A program made the position numbers and the translations under genes. A DNA stretch of 64,000 nucleotides. Origin: Lichenifustis flavocetrariae (GTDB lineage: Bacteria; Pseudomonadota; Alphaproteobacteria; Rhizobiales; Beijerinckiaceae). Below the pieces are notes generated by a model. That model saw only the letters and a list, made by a program, of their open reading frames with translations, made no database searches and was not told where the DNA came from. Position 1 is the stretch's first letter. Every line of letters starts with the position of its first letter. Below are positions 57,074 to 64,000 of this stretch, one piece after another. The stretch lies in the NCBI RefSeq assembly GCF_026130545.1, contig NZ_JAMOIM010000013.1, positions 110,456 through 174,455 of the forward strand. Direction: 5' to 3'.

Positions 57074-57829
57074 TCATCGTAGGCGCATAACCGTCCCGTC
57101 CTTCCCAACATCGCGCGTGACGTAGCCCATCAGGAAACTGGGGATTGGCTTGTCGAGATTCTGGTAAGCCTTCAGAAGGATTACGCTGCGGAACAACTCC
57201 TCCGCCTCGACGGGATCGCCGGATTCGAGCGCATTCAGGAAGGCCTTGTGCCGCTCAGCCACTTCGGTGGGCTGCACATGATAGAGTTCGCTTCTAGCCA
57301 GATAGGCATAGAGGAGCGTCCGTAAGGCACGCCAGCTGCTGACCAGGAACCGGTTGCCCGACCCAACCACCATGGTTTCGTGGAATTGTGAGTCGAGGGC
57401 CTTATAGTCGTTTTCCCGCCCCTCGGTGGCCGCCTTGCGCATCAACGCATAGACCTCGCGAAGCTTCGCCCGGCTCTCGGCCGAGGCGTCCGCGGCGAAC
57501 TGACGGGCAGCGAGGCCCTCCAACATTGCACGCAACAAGGACATGTTTTCGACGTCGGCGATCGACAGCTCGGCCACTCGGGTCCCGCGACCGGAACTTG
57601 TGACGACGAGGCCTTGCCCTGTCAGAACCTTGAGGGCCTCCCGCAATGGACCACGGCTGACACCGAGATCGGCGGCGACCTTGGTCTCGATCAGGCGCTC
57701 GCCCGGCTTGAGGACGCCGCTGATGATGGCGGTCACGAGCTTCTGAATGACCTGCTCGGTCAGCGCTACCTGCGCCGTGACTGCAAATCCGCTGAGATCA
57801 ATGCCGGTTGTGGTGTCGTCAGCTTCCAT
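57074..57829 (-). CDS. GntR-family regulator with FCD domain
   Basis: This is 251 residues. The winged helix spans about 20-88 (LTEQVIQKLVTAIISGVLKP; AADLGVSRGPLREALKVLTG). The FCD effector domain covers about 95-225 with metal-type residues in ALDSQFHETMVVGSGN and ERHKAFLNALESGDP. FCD proteins usually sense organic acids. It sits in the middle of an island with four matching 17-bp inverted repeats, so it is the likely binder. It starts the SDR-DUF1446-DUF4387 gene string. Confidence 0.93.
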   Translation of the reverse strand: MEADDTTTGIDLSGFAVTAQVALTEQVIQKLVTAIISGVLKPGERLIETKVAADLGVSRGPLREALKVLTGQGLVVTSSGRGTRVAELSIADVENMSLLRAMLEGLAARQFAADASAESRAKLREVYALMRKAATEGRENDYKALDSQFHETMVVGSGNRFLVSSWRALRTLLYAYLARSELYHVQPTEVAERHKAFLNALESGDPVEAEELFRSVILLKAYQNLDKPIPSFLMGYVTRDVGKDGTVMRLR

Positions 57830-58044
57830 GATCGTTTGTGCTCACCTCTCGGTATCAAACAGGATGGCTTTGTCGTCGACGGTTGACGGATCTGGCCTTG
57901 GCGCGCAAGTGCGCCGACACCGAGTGTTGCCACAGCTTACACGTTGGCATCCGACTCCGCGTTGAAGCCGATCAGAAAGTTTGCTTCCTGCTCAAATGTT
58001 AATCCGACAAACCTAGCAAATCGACTTTCCTGAACAAGCAATTT

Positions 58045-58061
58045 CTGTAGACTGACGACAG
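58045..58061. promoter_or_regulatory. island operator copy 4
   Basis: CTGTAG-ACTGA-CGACAG keeps the outer CTGT/ACAG arms of the consensus. It lies 43 nt before the ATG of the sugar-type binding protein. Copy 2 shares the ACAGGATC that follows. Confidence 0.58.
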
Positions 58062-58104
58062 GATCTGCAATGAGGCTTTGCAGTCCATCGGGATGGAGCC
58101 GGGG

Positions 58105-59244
58105 ATGTTGCGGAAACTTATGTCGGGGCAAGGCGCCCGCACGTCGCAGCTGGGTGCGGCATCGTTGTTGGTTGGATCCATCGCCTTCGCGGCTCCGGCT
58201 TGGGCGGCGGAACTCGACCTGGCGCCCTTCAAAGCCTCTCTGGCCCATTTCCAGGACAAGCCATCCTTCAAGCCTGCGGGTCCTGCCTTTGACGCGCGCA
58301 AGTGCATGGCCGGCAAAAGCATCGTGTCAATCCCGGTCTCGAGCGAGAATACGTTCACGGCGGCTATCGAGAAGGAGATGAAGGTCATCGCGGATCGCGT
58401 GGGCTTCAAGCTCACGACCTGGGAAAACCAGGGGACGAGCCAGCAATGGGCCCAGGGGATCAATGCCGCCATTGTCCAGAAGGCTAATCTCATCGACCTG
58501 CTCGCCGGCAGCGATCCGCGCACGCTTGTGCCACAGATTATGGCCGCCAAAGAGGCCGGCATCCCGGTCGTCGCCTCGCACGACAGCGGCATCGAACAGC
58601 GCGCCGAGATGATGAAGTATGTCGATGGTGACGCGGTGGTCGACTACCGCACCGTGGGCAACATCCTCGCCGACTGGGCGATCGTGAAGCGCGGCGGGAA
58701 GCTCAACGCGCTCGTTCTCATCGCGACAGGGCCTCTCGCAACCGGACTGATCCAGTCGGGCGTCGAAGAAGAACTGAAGAAGTGCCCGACGTGCTCCAGC
58801 AAGACGATCAACGTCCCGCCAGTCGATTGGGCAACCCGGCTAACGCCCACGGTGCAGTCCGCGCTCACTGCCGACCCGAGTATCAACTATATCATTACGA
58901 TTTACGACGGCATGACGCAATTCGTCGTGCCCGGCGTCATCCTTGCCAACGCGCAGGACCGCGTGCTCATCGATGGCTTCAATGGCACGCCTGGCGCGCT
59001 GAGCCTCATCCAGCAGGGCCGGGTCGACATGACGATCGGCGAGAACCTCAATTGGATCGCCCATGCGGTACTCGACGCCAACATGCGGCGCGTCTGCGGT
59101 CTGACCCCTGTCAACGACCCCTTCATTCCGTTTTATCTGTTTGACGCCAGCAACGTGAAGGAGACCGGCACCCCTCCAGAGGTCTCCAAAGGATACGGTG
59201 ACGCCTATGTGGCGGGCTACGACAAACTCTGGATGATGCACTGA
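58105..59244 (+). CDS. Rbs-type ABC transporter substrate-binding protein
   Basis: This is 379 residues from ATG 58105, with GGAG 6 nt upstream; ATG 58093 is in frame. A signal peptide ends near PAWA (AASLLVGSIAFAAPAWAAEL). The rest is a periplasmic-binding-protein type-1 fold of the Rbs/Xyl kind (SIPVSSENTFTAAIEKEMKV; TLVPQIMAAKEAGIPVVASH; VLIDGFNGTPGALSLIQQG). KKCPTC in the middle may be a disulfide or site. The ligand is unknown. Confidence 0.93.
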   Translation: MLRKLMSGQGARTSQLGAASLLVGSIAFAAPAWAAELDLAPFKASLAHFQDKPSFKPAGPAFDARKCMAGKSIVSIPVSSENTFTAAIEKEMKVIADRVGFKLTTWENQGTSQQWAQGINAAIVQKANLIDLLAGSDPRTLVPQIMAAKEAGIPVVASHDSGIEQRAEMMKYVDGDAVVDYRTVGNILADWAIVKRGGKLNALVLIATGPLATGLIQSGVEEELKKCPTCSSKTINVPPVDWATRLTPTVQSALTADPSINYIITIYDGMTQFVVPGVILANAQDRVLIDGFNGTPGALSLIQQGRVDMTIGENLNWIAHAVLDANMRRVCGLTPVNDPFIPFYLFDASNVKETGTPPEVSKGYGDAYVAGYDKLWMMH

Positions 59245-59255
59245 GACCTCCTGCC

Positions 59256-60800
59256 ATGACGGCGGCCCTGCAAGCGCGGCACGTCTCGAAAACCTTCGGT
59301 GGCAATCGGGTGCTCGACGACGTGAGCTTGGCGATTGAGCCGGGCGAGGTGCACGGACTGCTGGGCCAGAACGGTTCCGGCAAATCGACGCTGATCAAAA
59401 TTCTGGCGGGCTACCAGGACGCGGATCCGGGAGCCGAACTGTTGATCGGCGGACACCGCGTCGCTCTGCCGCTGCCGAGCGGCCAGTCCCAGTCGCTCGG
59501 CATCAGCACCGTGCACCAGCACCTTGCGCTCATTCCCTCGCTGAGTGTCGTCGAGAACATGTTGCTGGGGCGTCTCGGTCGCTCCAACGCCATGGCGCTG
59601 TCGTGGCGCAAGGCGCGGGCGGAATGCGCGGCGGTATTCCAGCGCTACGGACTGGAAATCGACCCCGCCGCGACCGTCTCGGGCTTATCCGCCATCGAGC
59701 GGGCCATGGTGGCCATCGTTCGCGCCGTTGAGGATCTCGGTCTGCGCTCCAGCGGTTCGGGTCCTGGTGTTCTGATCCTCGACGAGCCGACGCCATTCCT
59801 CCCCAAGCAGGATGTCGAGACGCTCTTCGCGCTTGTCCGTCGCATCGTCGCGCGAGGCGCCAGCGTGCTGTTCGTCTCCCACGACATCGACGAGGTGCGG
59901 GAGATCACAGATCGTGCCACAGTGCTCCGTGATGGCCGTCTCGCCGGCACGATCGACACCAAAGCCTCGAGCCGCGATGAGATTATCAAGCTGATCATCG
60001 GGCGCGCGTTGCGCGCTGATCGACCTGCTTCGGAGGTCGCGCAAGGCGCTCCTGCGAAGGTTGCGGTCACCGGTCTTTCGGGCGGGGGCGTGAAGGGCGT
60101 CGACTTCGACTTGCAACCTGGCGAAATCCTCGGTCTCACCGGTCTGCTCGGTTCCGGCTTCGAATCCGTCGTCTACATGCTCTATGGTGCGATCCCTCGC
60201 ACCACGGGTACCCTGCGCATCGAGGACGAGACGACCCCGCTCGCCGAGGCCACGCCCGCCCGATCAATCGCGGCCGGCACGGTTCTGATCCCGGGGGATC
60301 GCAACGCCAGGGCGGCGATCGGGATCTTGCCGATCGCGGACAACGTCACGATGCCGGTGCTGAGCCGCAAGCTGAACAAATGGTTCGTTCGGCGTGGCCC
60401 AATGCATCAACTCGCGCAAGACCTGGGACGGCAGTTTGGCGTGGTGCCGAACAGACCCGAGCAGCCGCTCTCGTCCCTCTCGGGCGGCAATGCGCAAAAG
60501 GTCGTGATCGCCAAATGGCTTCAAACCGACCCGCGCTTGATTCTACTGGACGAGCCGACCCAAGGCGTTGACGTCGGCGCCCGGGAACTGGTTTTCGATG
60601 CGATCAGGGGCGCCACGCGCAAAGGCGCCGCGGTGATCTGCGCCAGCTCGGACTACGAGCAGCTTGCCATGCTGTGCGACCGGGTGCTCGTCTTCGCCGA
60701 TGGGCGTGTCGGCGCTGAGCTCAACGGCGAGCAGATCTCGAAGCAGAGCATCGCGGAAACCTGCCTTCGCGGCGCCTCCAAGCTACCGGATGCTTTATGA
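59256..60800 (+). CDS. Rbs-type ABC transporter ATP-binding protein (two domains)
   Basis: This is 514 residues with two ATPase halves. The first has Walker A GQNGSGKSTL near 38 and Walker B LILDEPTPF, but its signature is a poor GLSAIERAM. The second has a degraded Walker A (GLLGSGFESVV, no Lys) as in RbsA relatives, with a good signature LSGGNAQKVVIAKW and Walker B LILLDEPTQGVD. So one composite site is canonical. It follows the binding-protein gene by 11 nt. Confidence 0.94.
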   Translation: MTAALQARHVSKTFGGNRVLDDVSLAIEPGEVHGLLGQNGSGKSTLIKILAGYQDADPGAELLIGGHRVALPLPSGQSQSLGISTVHQHLALIPSLSVVENMLLGRLGRSNAMALSWRKARAECAAVFQRYGLEIDPAATVSGLSAIERAMVAIVRAVEDLGLRSSGSGPGVLILDEPTPFLPKQDVETLFALVRRIVARGASVLFVSHDIDEVREITDRATVLRDGRLAGTIDTKASSRDEIIKLIIGRALRADRPASEVAQGAPAKVAVTGLSGGGVKGVDFDLQPGEILGLTGLLGSGFESVVYMLYGAIPRTTGTLRIEDETTPLAEATPARSIAAGTVLIPGDRNARAAIGILPIADNVTMPVLSRKLNKWFVRRGPMHQLAQDLGRQFGVVPNRPEQPLSSLSGGNAQKVVIAKWLQTDPRLILLDEPTQGVDVGARELVFDAIRGATRKGAAVICASSDYEQLAMLCDRVLVFADGRVGAELNGEQISKQSIAETCLRGASKLPDAL

Positions 60801-61801
60801 AGAACCTGTCCGCCTCGGTTGCCGCCCCCCTCAAGCCCTGGTCGCGCTTGAACCTCGCTGTCGAGGCCGAGCGGTTCGGGCTGGTGATCGCGCTCATTGT
60901 CCTGTTCGCGCTTTTCGGCGTGCTGCAGCCTGGCACATTCCTCAGCTGGGGCAATATTTCGGGGATGCTCGGCTCGCAGGCGGTGCTCGCCATCGTGGCG
61001 CTCGCCCTGATCGTCCCATTGACCTCGAACGATTTTGACATGTCGATCGCCAACGTGCTCGTGCTGGCTTCGGTGATCGTCGCGGTGATGAACGCCCAGA
61101 TGGGCCTCTCGCTCTGGCTCGCCATCCCGGCCGCCCTCCTGTCCGGTCTCTTGGTGGGCGCGATCAACGGGTTCTTCATCACATATTTTCGCATTCACTC
61201 GCTGATCGTCACCATCGCGACCGGCACGTTCGCCAGCGGCGTGGCGACCTGGATGAGCGGCTCGCAGACGATCAGCGGCGTCGACTTCGCGTTGATGAAT
61301 TACGTCATCGTCAAACGGCTGTTCGGCGTGCCGGTCGTGTTCTACTATGCGGTCCTGCTCGCCTTGGTGCTCTGGTACGTGTTCGAGCATACCGCCATGG
61401 GACGGCGCGTGCTCTTCGTGGGGCGCGGCCGGGAGGTTTCGCGCCTGAGCGGCATAGACACCGACCGCGTTCGCTGGAGCGCCTTGATCGCGTCGGGCTT
61501 TCTAGGTGCCCTCGCGGGCATTCTCTATTGCGGCACGCAGGGCGCGGCCGATCCGTCGTCAGGCGCCTCGTTCCAGCTCCCTGCCTTCGCGGCCGCCTTC
61601 CTCGGCTCGACAGCCATCCAGCCTGGTCGCTTTAACGCGTGGGGGACGTTGGTGGCCGTCTACTTTCTCGTGATCGGCATCACCGGCTTGGTGTTCATGG
61701 GCATGAGTTCGTTCGTGCAGTCGTTGTTTTACGGCGGAGCCCTTCTGGTGGCCGTCGTGTTGTCCCAATGGGTGCGCGGTCGCGCCGAACAGCAGTTCTG
61801 A
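60797..61801 (+). CDS. Rbs-type ABC transporter permease
   Basis: This is 334 residues with eight to ten hydrophobic helices (LIVLFALFGVLQPGTFLSWG; LVGAINGFFITYFRIHSLIV). The BPD_transp_2 signature NGFFITYFRIHSLIVTIAT and GRGREVSRLSGIDTDRVR are seen. Its ATG overlaps the ATPase stop by 4 nt. It completes the second importer of the island. Confidence 0.94.
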   Translation: MKNLSASVAAPLKPWSRLNLAVEAERFGLVIALIVLFALFGVLQPGTFLSWGNISGMLGSQAVLAIVALALIVPLTSNDFDMSIANVLVLASVIVAVMNAQMGLSLWLAIPAALLSGLLVGAINGFFITYFRIHSLIVTIATGTFASGVATWMSGSQTISGVDFALMNYVIVKRLFGVPVVFYYAVLLALVLWYVFEHTAMGRRVLFVGRGREVSRLSGIDTDRVRWSALIASGFLGALAGILYCGTQGAADPSSGASFQLPAFAAAFLGSTAIQPGRFNAWGTLVAVYFLVIGITGLVFMGMSSFVQSLFYGGALLVAVVLSQWVRGRAEQQF

Positions 61802-61861
61802 AGGCAAGAGAGTGGCTGGAAATACCTCCCGGCCACCAGTCTCGATTGGAAGAGAAACGAT

Positions 61862-62911
61862 ATGATGGAAGCGATCGGCTACGCGGCTGTCGACGCGGAA
61901 ACGCCCCTGCAGCCATTCCGGTTCAAGCGTCGAGACCCGGGCCCGAGCGACGTTGCGATCGAGATCCTCTTCTGCGGCGTCTGCCATACCGACCTGCACC
62001 AGAGCCGCAACGACTGGGGAAATGCCCTCTATCCGATGGTGCCGGGACACGAGATCGTGGGCCGTGTCACCGCGGTGGGCGGGTCGGTGACTCGGCTGAA
62101 GGCGGGTGATCTCGCAGGCGTCGGCTGCATGGTGGATTCCTGCCGACACTGCGCGCCTTGCAGGGCCAAGCTCGAGCAATATTGCGACGAGGGCGCAACG
62201 TGGACCTACAATGCGCGGGAGCGCGCGACCCAGAACCTGACCTTCGGCGGATATTCCGACCGCATCGTCGTCGACGAGCGTTTTGTCGTGAAGGTGCCCG
62301 AGGCTTTGGACCTCAAAGCCGTGGCGCCGCTGCTCTGCGCCGGCATTACGACCTACTCGCCGCTGAAGCACTGGAAGGTTGGTCCTGGCCAGAAGGTGGG
62401 AGTGATCGGGCTCGGCGGCTTGGGCCACATGGGCTTGAAGTTCGCCCGAGCCTTCGGCGCCCGCGTCGTCATGATCACCACATCAGCCGGCAAGGCCGCC
62501 GATGCGCGGCGTCTCGGCGCAGACGAAGTGTTGATTTCGACCGACGCCGATGCGATGGCCCACCACCGCGCGAGCTTCGATTTCCTTCTCAACACCATCC
62601 CGGTCGGGCACGACCTCAACCCCTATACGAACCTGCTGAAACTGGACGGGACGATGACGCTCGTCGGCGCATTGACGGAGCTCGCCCCCCTGGTTGGCGG
62701 CAACCTGATCGGCGGCCGACGCCGCGTCGCAGGGTCGGCGATCGGGGGCACCGCGGAAACGCAGGAAATGATGGACTTCTGCGCAGCGAACGGCATCGTC
62801 AGCGATGTCGAAGTGATCCCGATCCAGGCGATTGCCGCGGCCTTTGACCGGTTGCTGCGCAACGATGTCCGGTATCGCTTCGTGATCGATATGGCGTCGC
62901 TCGCCGCTTGA
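61862..62911 (+). CDS. zinc-dependent alcohol dehydrogenase, CAD/YahK type
   Basis: This is 349 residues. Catalytic zinc ligands are Cys in FCGVCHTDLHQSRND and His-Glu in VPGHEIVG. Structural zinc is CRHCAPCRAKLEQYC near 97-111. The NADP loop is GVIGLGGLGHMGLKFARAFG near 180. This is the NADP-dependent cinnamyl-type group acting on aldehydes. It lies 60 nt after the permease gene in the same direction and probably ends the operon. Confidence 0.94.
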   Translation: MMEAIGYAAVDAETPLQPFRFKRRDPGPSDVAIEILFCGVCHTDLHQSRNDWGNALYPMVPGHEIVGRVTAVGGSVTRLKAGDLAGVGCMVDSCRHCAPCRAKLEQYCDEGATWTYNARERATQNLTFGGYSDRIVVDERFVVKVPEALDLKAVAPLLCAGITTYSPLKHWKVGPGQKVGVIGLGGLGHMGLKFARAFGARVVMITTSAGKAADARRLGADEVLISTDADAMAHHRASFDFLLNTIPVGHDLNPYTNLLKLDGTMTLVGALTELAPLVGGNLIGGRRRVAGSAIGGTAETQEMMDFCAANGIVSDVEVIPIQAIAAAFDRLLRNDVRYRFVIDMASLAA

Positions 62912-63339
62912 CCGATGTATCTTATGCAGCATGCCGTTGCGCAGCACCGCGACAGGACTGGATATCCGGCCGAGGAACGTCGACGCCAGCAAGATTGCGG
63001 GAACGGCCAAGTCGCTTCGGTCGGAGTGCCTAGACCACTGAGACCCGAGATCAACAAGCCGGATCGGCATGCAAGACGATGGACTGTCAACTTGATTTCC
63101 GCTGATGCCCGACGCGCCGGCTATCGCCGCGCAATATAGTGGGTGGGCACTCGGAACACAGCCGGATGCCGGGCAACTATCATCTGACGTTACTCAGCAT
63201 ACACACCGCTCGCGGCCAATCTCCGGATTCTACGGCGCCTAGGTATTCGTGGTTGATTGAAATAATTGGCGCGCCCGAGAGGATGAAACTGGGAATTGCT
63301 ATTTGACTGCCTTGCCTCTGTAATCTCCGCCGCACCGGT
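62912..63339. other. gene-free stretch
   Basis: I see no credible gene, RNA or strong repeat. The GC content drops slightly toward 63250 (GGTTGATTGAAATAATTGG). It separates the catabolic island from decayed mobile DNA. Confidence 0.45.
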
Positions 63340-63545
63340 TTAGGCAGGCGCAAGATACTGGCCTGTCGAGCATACGATCAGCTGTCGCCCGCCGCGGGTC
63401 ATAGCGACGTAGAGATGCCGGTGGTCCATAACCGCCGGATTCAAGATCACGGCGACGTCTGCTTCCAGCCCTTCGGGCAGGAGCGTGCTGCCGACGGTGC
63501 GCTTGGCGAGAGGGCGGCCAACCAATCGAGATCGCTCTGCGACCT
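63340..63545 (-). pseudogene. C-terminal fragment of a UvrD-like helicase
   Basis: The frame ends at TAA 63340-63342 and reads RSRLVGRPLAKRTVGSTLLP, GLEADVAVILNPA and RHLYVAMTRGGRQLIVCS. These are the last conserved motifs (V and VI) of UvrD/Rep-type helicases; VAMTRG is diagnostic. There is no start and no N-terminal motor, so it is a dead fragment. Its upstream edge meets the IS3 OrfA remnant near 63545. Confidence 0.7.
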
Positions 63546-63581
63546 CCAGGCCGTGATCTGGCTGGGAAGCACGTCGACCTG

Positions 63582-63680
63582 TTAGGCCAACTCAGCCAGC
63601 ATCTTCTCACCCCTGACCGCAGCCAGTGCGACCTTTGCCTTGAAGGCCTGCGAATGGTTTCGGCGCGTTCGCTTCGTCAT
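63582..63680 (-). pseudogene. IS3-family OrfA fragment
   Basis: From ATG 63680 the frame reads TKRTRRNHSQAFKAKVALAA then RGEKMLAELA and a TAA stop. The same frame continues after the stop as QVDVLPSQITAWRSQ, which is the normal continuation of an IS3-type OrfA helix-turn-helix. So the stop is probably a CAA-to-TAA change. Homology ends near 63545, where the helicase fragment begins. OrfB is absent. Confidence 0.7.
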
Positions 63681-64000
63681 TGTCTCTCCCGATCCGCGGC
63701 CAAATTGGCCGCTGTCAGGCAGAAACTCCACCCATCCCACCTGTCCAGATTCCCCGAACCACCTCACTGATCCGTTCTGCGGCGCGAGACATCGAACAGG
63801 CCATCAGCCATCCCACCCATTCGGATGGTATCCGCCCGGCGACGACCGCCTTGCGAGCGGGTGAGGCTGCTGTGAAGCTGTGCTTGTAAGTCCACCTTAT
63901 GAGCGCTTGTAGCTGCACAGCACGACCCAGATCACCCTGCAGACCGGCCCGGAACGTCGACGACGTTGGAGCGCTGCGGCGCAGCGGGAGATCCTGTCGG
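63681..64000. other. decayed mobile DNA at the right edge
   Basis: No intact gene is seen. A perfect palindrome GCGGCCAAATTGGCCGC lies at 63696-63712, 15 nt upstream of the OrfA start, probably part of the IS left end. I could not fix a terminal inverted repeat, since the partner end is missing. Confidence 0.4.

Noticed and set aside
63715..63918. 67-residue minus-strand ORF at the right edge
   Set aside because: It overlaps the probable IS end and gives no family pattern. I could not separate it from chance.

Overview
This 64 kb window is GC-rich, densely coded chromosomal DNA from an alphaproteobacterium, most likely Hyphomicrobiales (Rhizobiales). The reasons are a CcrM-type GANTC methylase, two exact CtrA-type boxes (TTAA-N7-TTAA), a four-subunit sarcosine oxidase (soxBDAG), a hut operon of the HutG/HutD type, and small proteins of alphaproteobacterial families such as TIGR02301 and DciA. 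The species cannot be named from sequence alone.

Layout. Positions 1-2565 hold the N-terminal two thirds of a Pls/PosA-like NRPS that runs off the left edge. Positions 2.7-18.7 kb are mostly housekeeping: fabI, an ECF sigma/anti-sigma pair, a DnaJ-like chaperone, pdxH, an SDR plus Nudix pair, trpS, nfuA-tsaB-rimI. A membrane-free PAS chemoreceptor and a TPR-GGDEF diguanylate cyclase lie among them. Positions 18.8-25.5 kb hold hutI-H-G-U-D, every junction overlapping by 4 nt, with divergent hutC and a GTxTAxAC operator between. Positions 25.5-33.6 kb carry a glycosyltransferase, small proteins, soxBDAG and a DsbA-like thiol protein. Positions 33.6-42.8 kb hold dciA and mutY (divergent, sharing a palindrome that contains both start codons), ccrM, an RlmD-like methyltransferase, tlyA, dxs and an HdeD-like membrane protein. 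tRNA-Thr(CGT) at 42.9 kb is followed by a decayed phage tail remnant.

The most interesting part is 44.4-62.9 kb, a catabolic island. It has a Dpp/Opp-type transporter, a PuuE/imidase-like deacetylase, an isochorismatase-fold amidohydrolase, two SDRs, two zinc-type dehydrogenases, a DUF1446 (AtuA-like) plus DUF4387 pair, an FCD-type GntR regulator and an Rbs-type transporter. I found the same 17-bp inverted repeat (consensus CTGTCT-ACAGA-AGACAG) at four promoters in the island. This suggests one local regulon, probably controlled by the GntR protein, for import and breakdown of an unidentified compound. The two ATPases of the Dpp-type transporter carry complementary motif losses that leave one canonical and one degenerate ATP site.

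The right end (63.3-64.0 kb) is decayed mobile DNA: a truncated IS3-type OrfA abutting the C-terminal tail of a UvrD-like helicase. Starts were chosen by reading frame, Shine-Dalgarno context and family length. Most long open frames antisense to these genes are shadows caused by high GC and were left out.
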